5,200 nt of DNA. Origin: Minisyncoccota bacterium (GTDB taxonomy: Bacteria; Patescibacteriota; Minisyncoccia; UBA6257; HR35). A program made the translations under genes and the position numbers. Positions within the stretch are counted from its first letter, which is position 1, and each line of letters begins with the position of its first letter. Of this stretch, positions 4,686 through 5,200 are shown piece by piece. Location of the stretch: contig CALHAT010000011.1 in NCBI GenBank assembly GCA_937934285.1, forward strand, positions 1-5,200, in the 5' to 3' direction. The notes under the pieces are model-generated. The model did not search any database, had not been told where the DNA came from, and saw nothing but the letters and a program-made list of their open reading frames with translations.

Positions 4686-5200
4686 AAAAAGAGGACATTC
4701 AAAAAAGAATCGAAAAACTAAAAGAGCTTATTGATGAAGCCCGCTATGCTTATCATGTTTTGAATAAAGATCTTTACCCGCCAGAGGTTTTAGATTCCTT
4801 AAAAAAAGAACTTTTTGATTTAGAACAAAAATTTCCAGAATTTATTACTCCCGACTCACCAACGCAAAGAATTGGTGGTGAACCCTTAAAAGAATTTCCC
4901 AAAGTCCGACATAAAGTACCAATGCTTTCTTTTAATGATGCTTTTTCTTTAGAAGATTTGGAAGATTGGGAAGAAAGAAATCAAAAGCTTGTTCCAGGGA
5001 AATATAGCTATTTTTGTGAACTTAAAATTGACGGTTTAGCTATTAAATTAGTTTATAAAAAAGGAATTTTAGAAGTTGGAGCTACCAGAGGAGATGGTTA
5101 TTTAGGTGAAGATGTGACTCAAAATGTAAAAACAATTGAAGCTATTCCTCTCTCACTCCTTCCCATCCCTAAAATAATTGAAAATTTAAAAAATGAAGGC
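4682..5200 (+). CDS. ligA: NAD+-dependent DNA ligase, 5' part (continues past window)
   Basis: The visible 173 residues cover domain Ia and the start of the adenylation domain. The protein seals nicks in duplex DNA during replication and repair, using NAD+ to adenylate an active-site lysine. That lysine is K115 in the motif C-E-L-K-I-D-G (112-118). Also visible are T-P-D-S-P-T-Q-R-I-G-G (56-66), P-M-L-S-F-N-D-A-F (80-88) and A-T-R-G-D-G-x-x-G-E-D-V-T-x-N (134-148), all characteristic of LigA. In domain Ia the Tyr-His pair (24-25) is present, but the positions equivalent to E. coli Asp32 and Tyr35 read Pro34 and Leu37, while Asp38 is kept. About 500 residues should follow outside the window. 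The ATG overlaps the preceding stop as ATGA, so the gene is probably cotranscribed with the pilin operon. Confidence 0.97.
   Translation, partial: MKKEDIQKRIEKLKELIDEARYAYHVLNKDLYPPEVLDSLKKELFDLEQKFPEFITPDSPTQRIGGEPLKEFPKVRHKVPMLSFNDAFSLEDLEDWEERNQKLVPGKYSYFCELKIDGLAIKLVYKKGILEVGATRGDGYLGEDVTQNVKTIEAIPLSLLPIPKIIENLKNEG

Noticed and set aside
4513..4734. 73-codon open frame crossing the PilX-like/ligA junction
   Set aside because: It lies in another frame over two well-supported genes, has no family features, and its C-terminal part is the out-of-frame lysine-rich start of ligA.

Overview
All recognisable genes in this AT-rich window lie on the + strand. They are short, tightly packed and envelope-related, followed by the start of a housekeeping gene. 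The style suggests a Patescibacteria/CPR (Parcubacteria-like) genome: tandem genes for small two-helix proteins resembling the T4SS-pilin-like family common in that group, reduced type IV pilin genes with almost no Shine-Dalgarno signals, and a LigA with an altered NMN-binding segment. This assignment is an inference from gene content. TGA ends two genes (1842-1844, 4683-4685) and the reading frames are intact in the standard code, so nothing points to UGA recoding.

Region 1 (1-1844) is a tandem array of at least five paralogous membrane proteins. The first is cut by the window edge. Four share one plan: secreted N-terminus, an extracytoplasmic cysteine pair, then two hydrophobic helices joined by a short polar loop, often with an H-K/R-R motif. 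The fifth (1614-1844) keeps only the helical hairpin. A plausible promoter (382-409) precedes the second member.

Region 2 (1845-2013) holds a tRNA-Glu(CTC) gene at 1872-1946 and a short AT-rich leader.

Region 3 (2014-4685) is a five-gene type IV pilin/pseudopilin operon: a pilin-like gene, then FimT/GspH-like, PilV/GspI-like, PilW/GspJ-like and PilX/GspK-like genes. The last four follow the minor-pilin order H-I-J-K, which in known systems makes the complex that primes pilus assembly. Junctions are TAA-ATG with no gap, or short overlaps, suggesting translational coupling. No assembly ATPase, platform protein, prepilin peptidase or secretin is present, so the machinery must be elsewhere.

Region 4 (4682-5200) is the 5' part of ligA, NAD+-dependent DNA ligase, whose start codon overlaps the stop of the PilX-like gene. 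I found no mobile element, CRISPR array, convincing intrinsic terminator or minus-strand gene.
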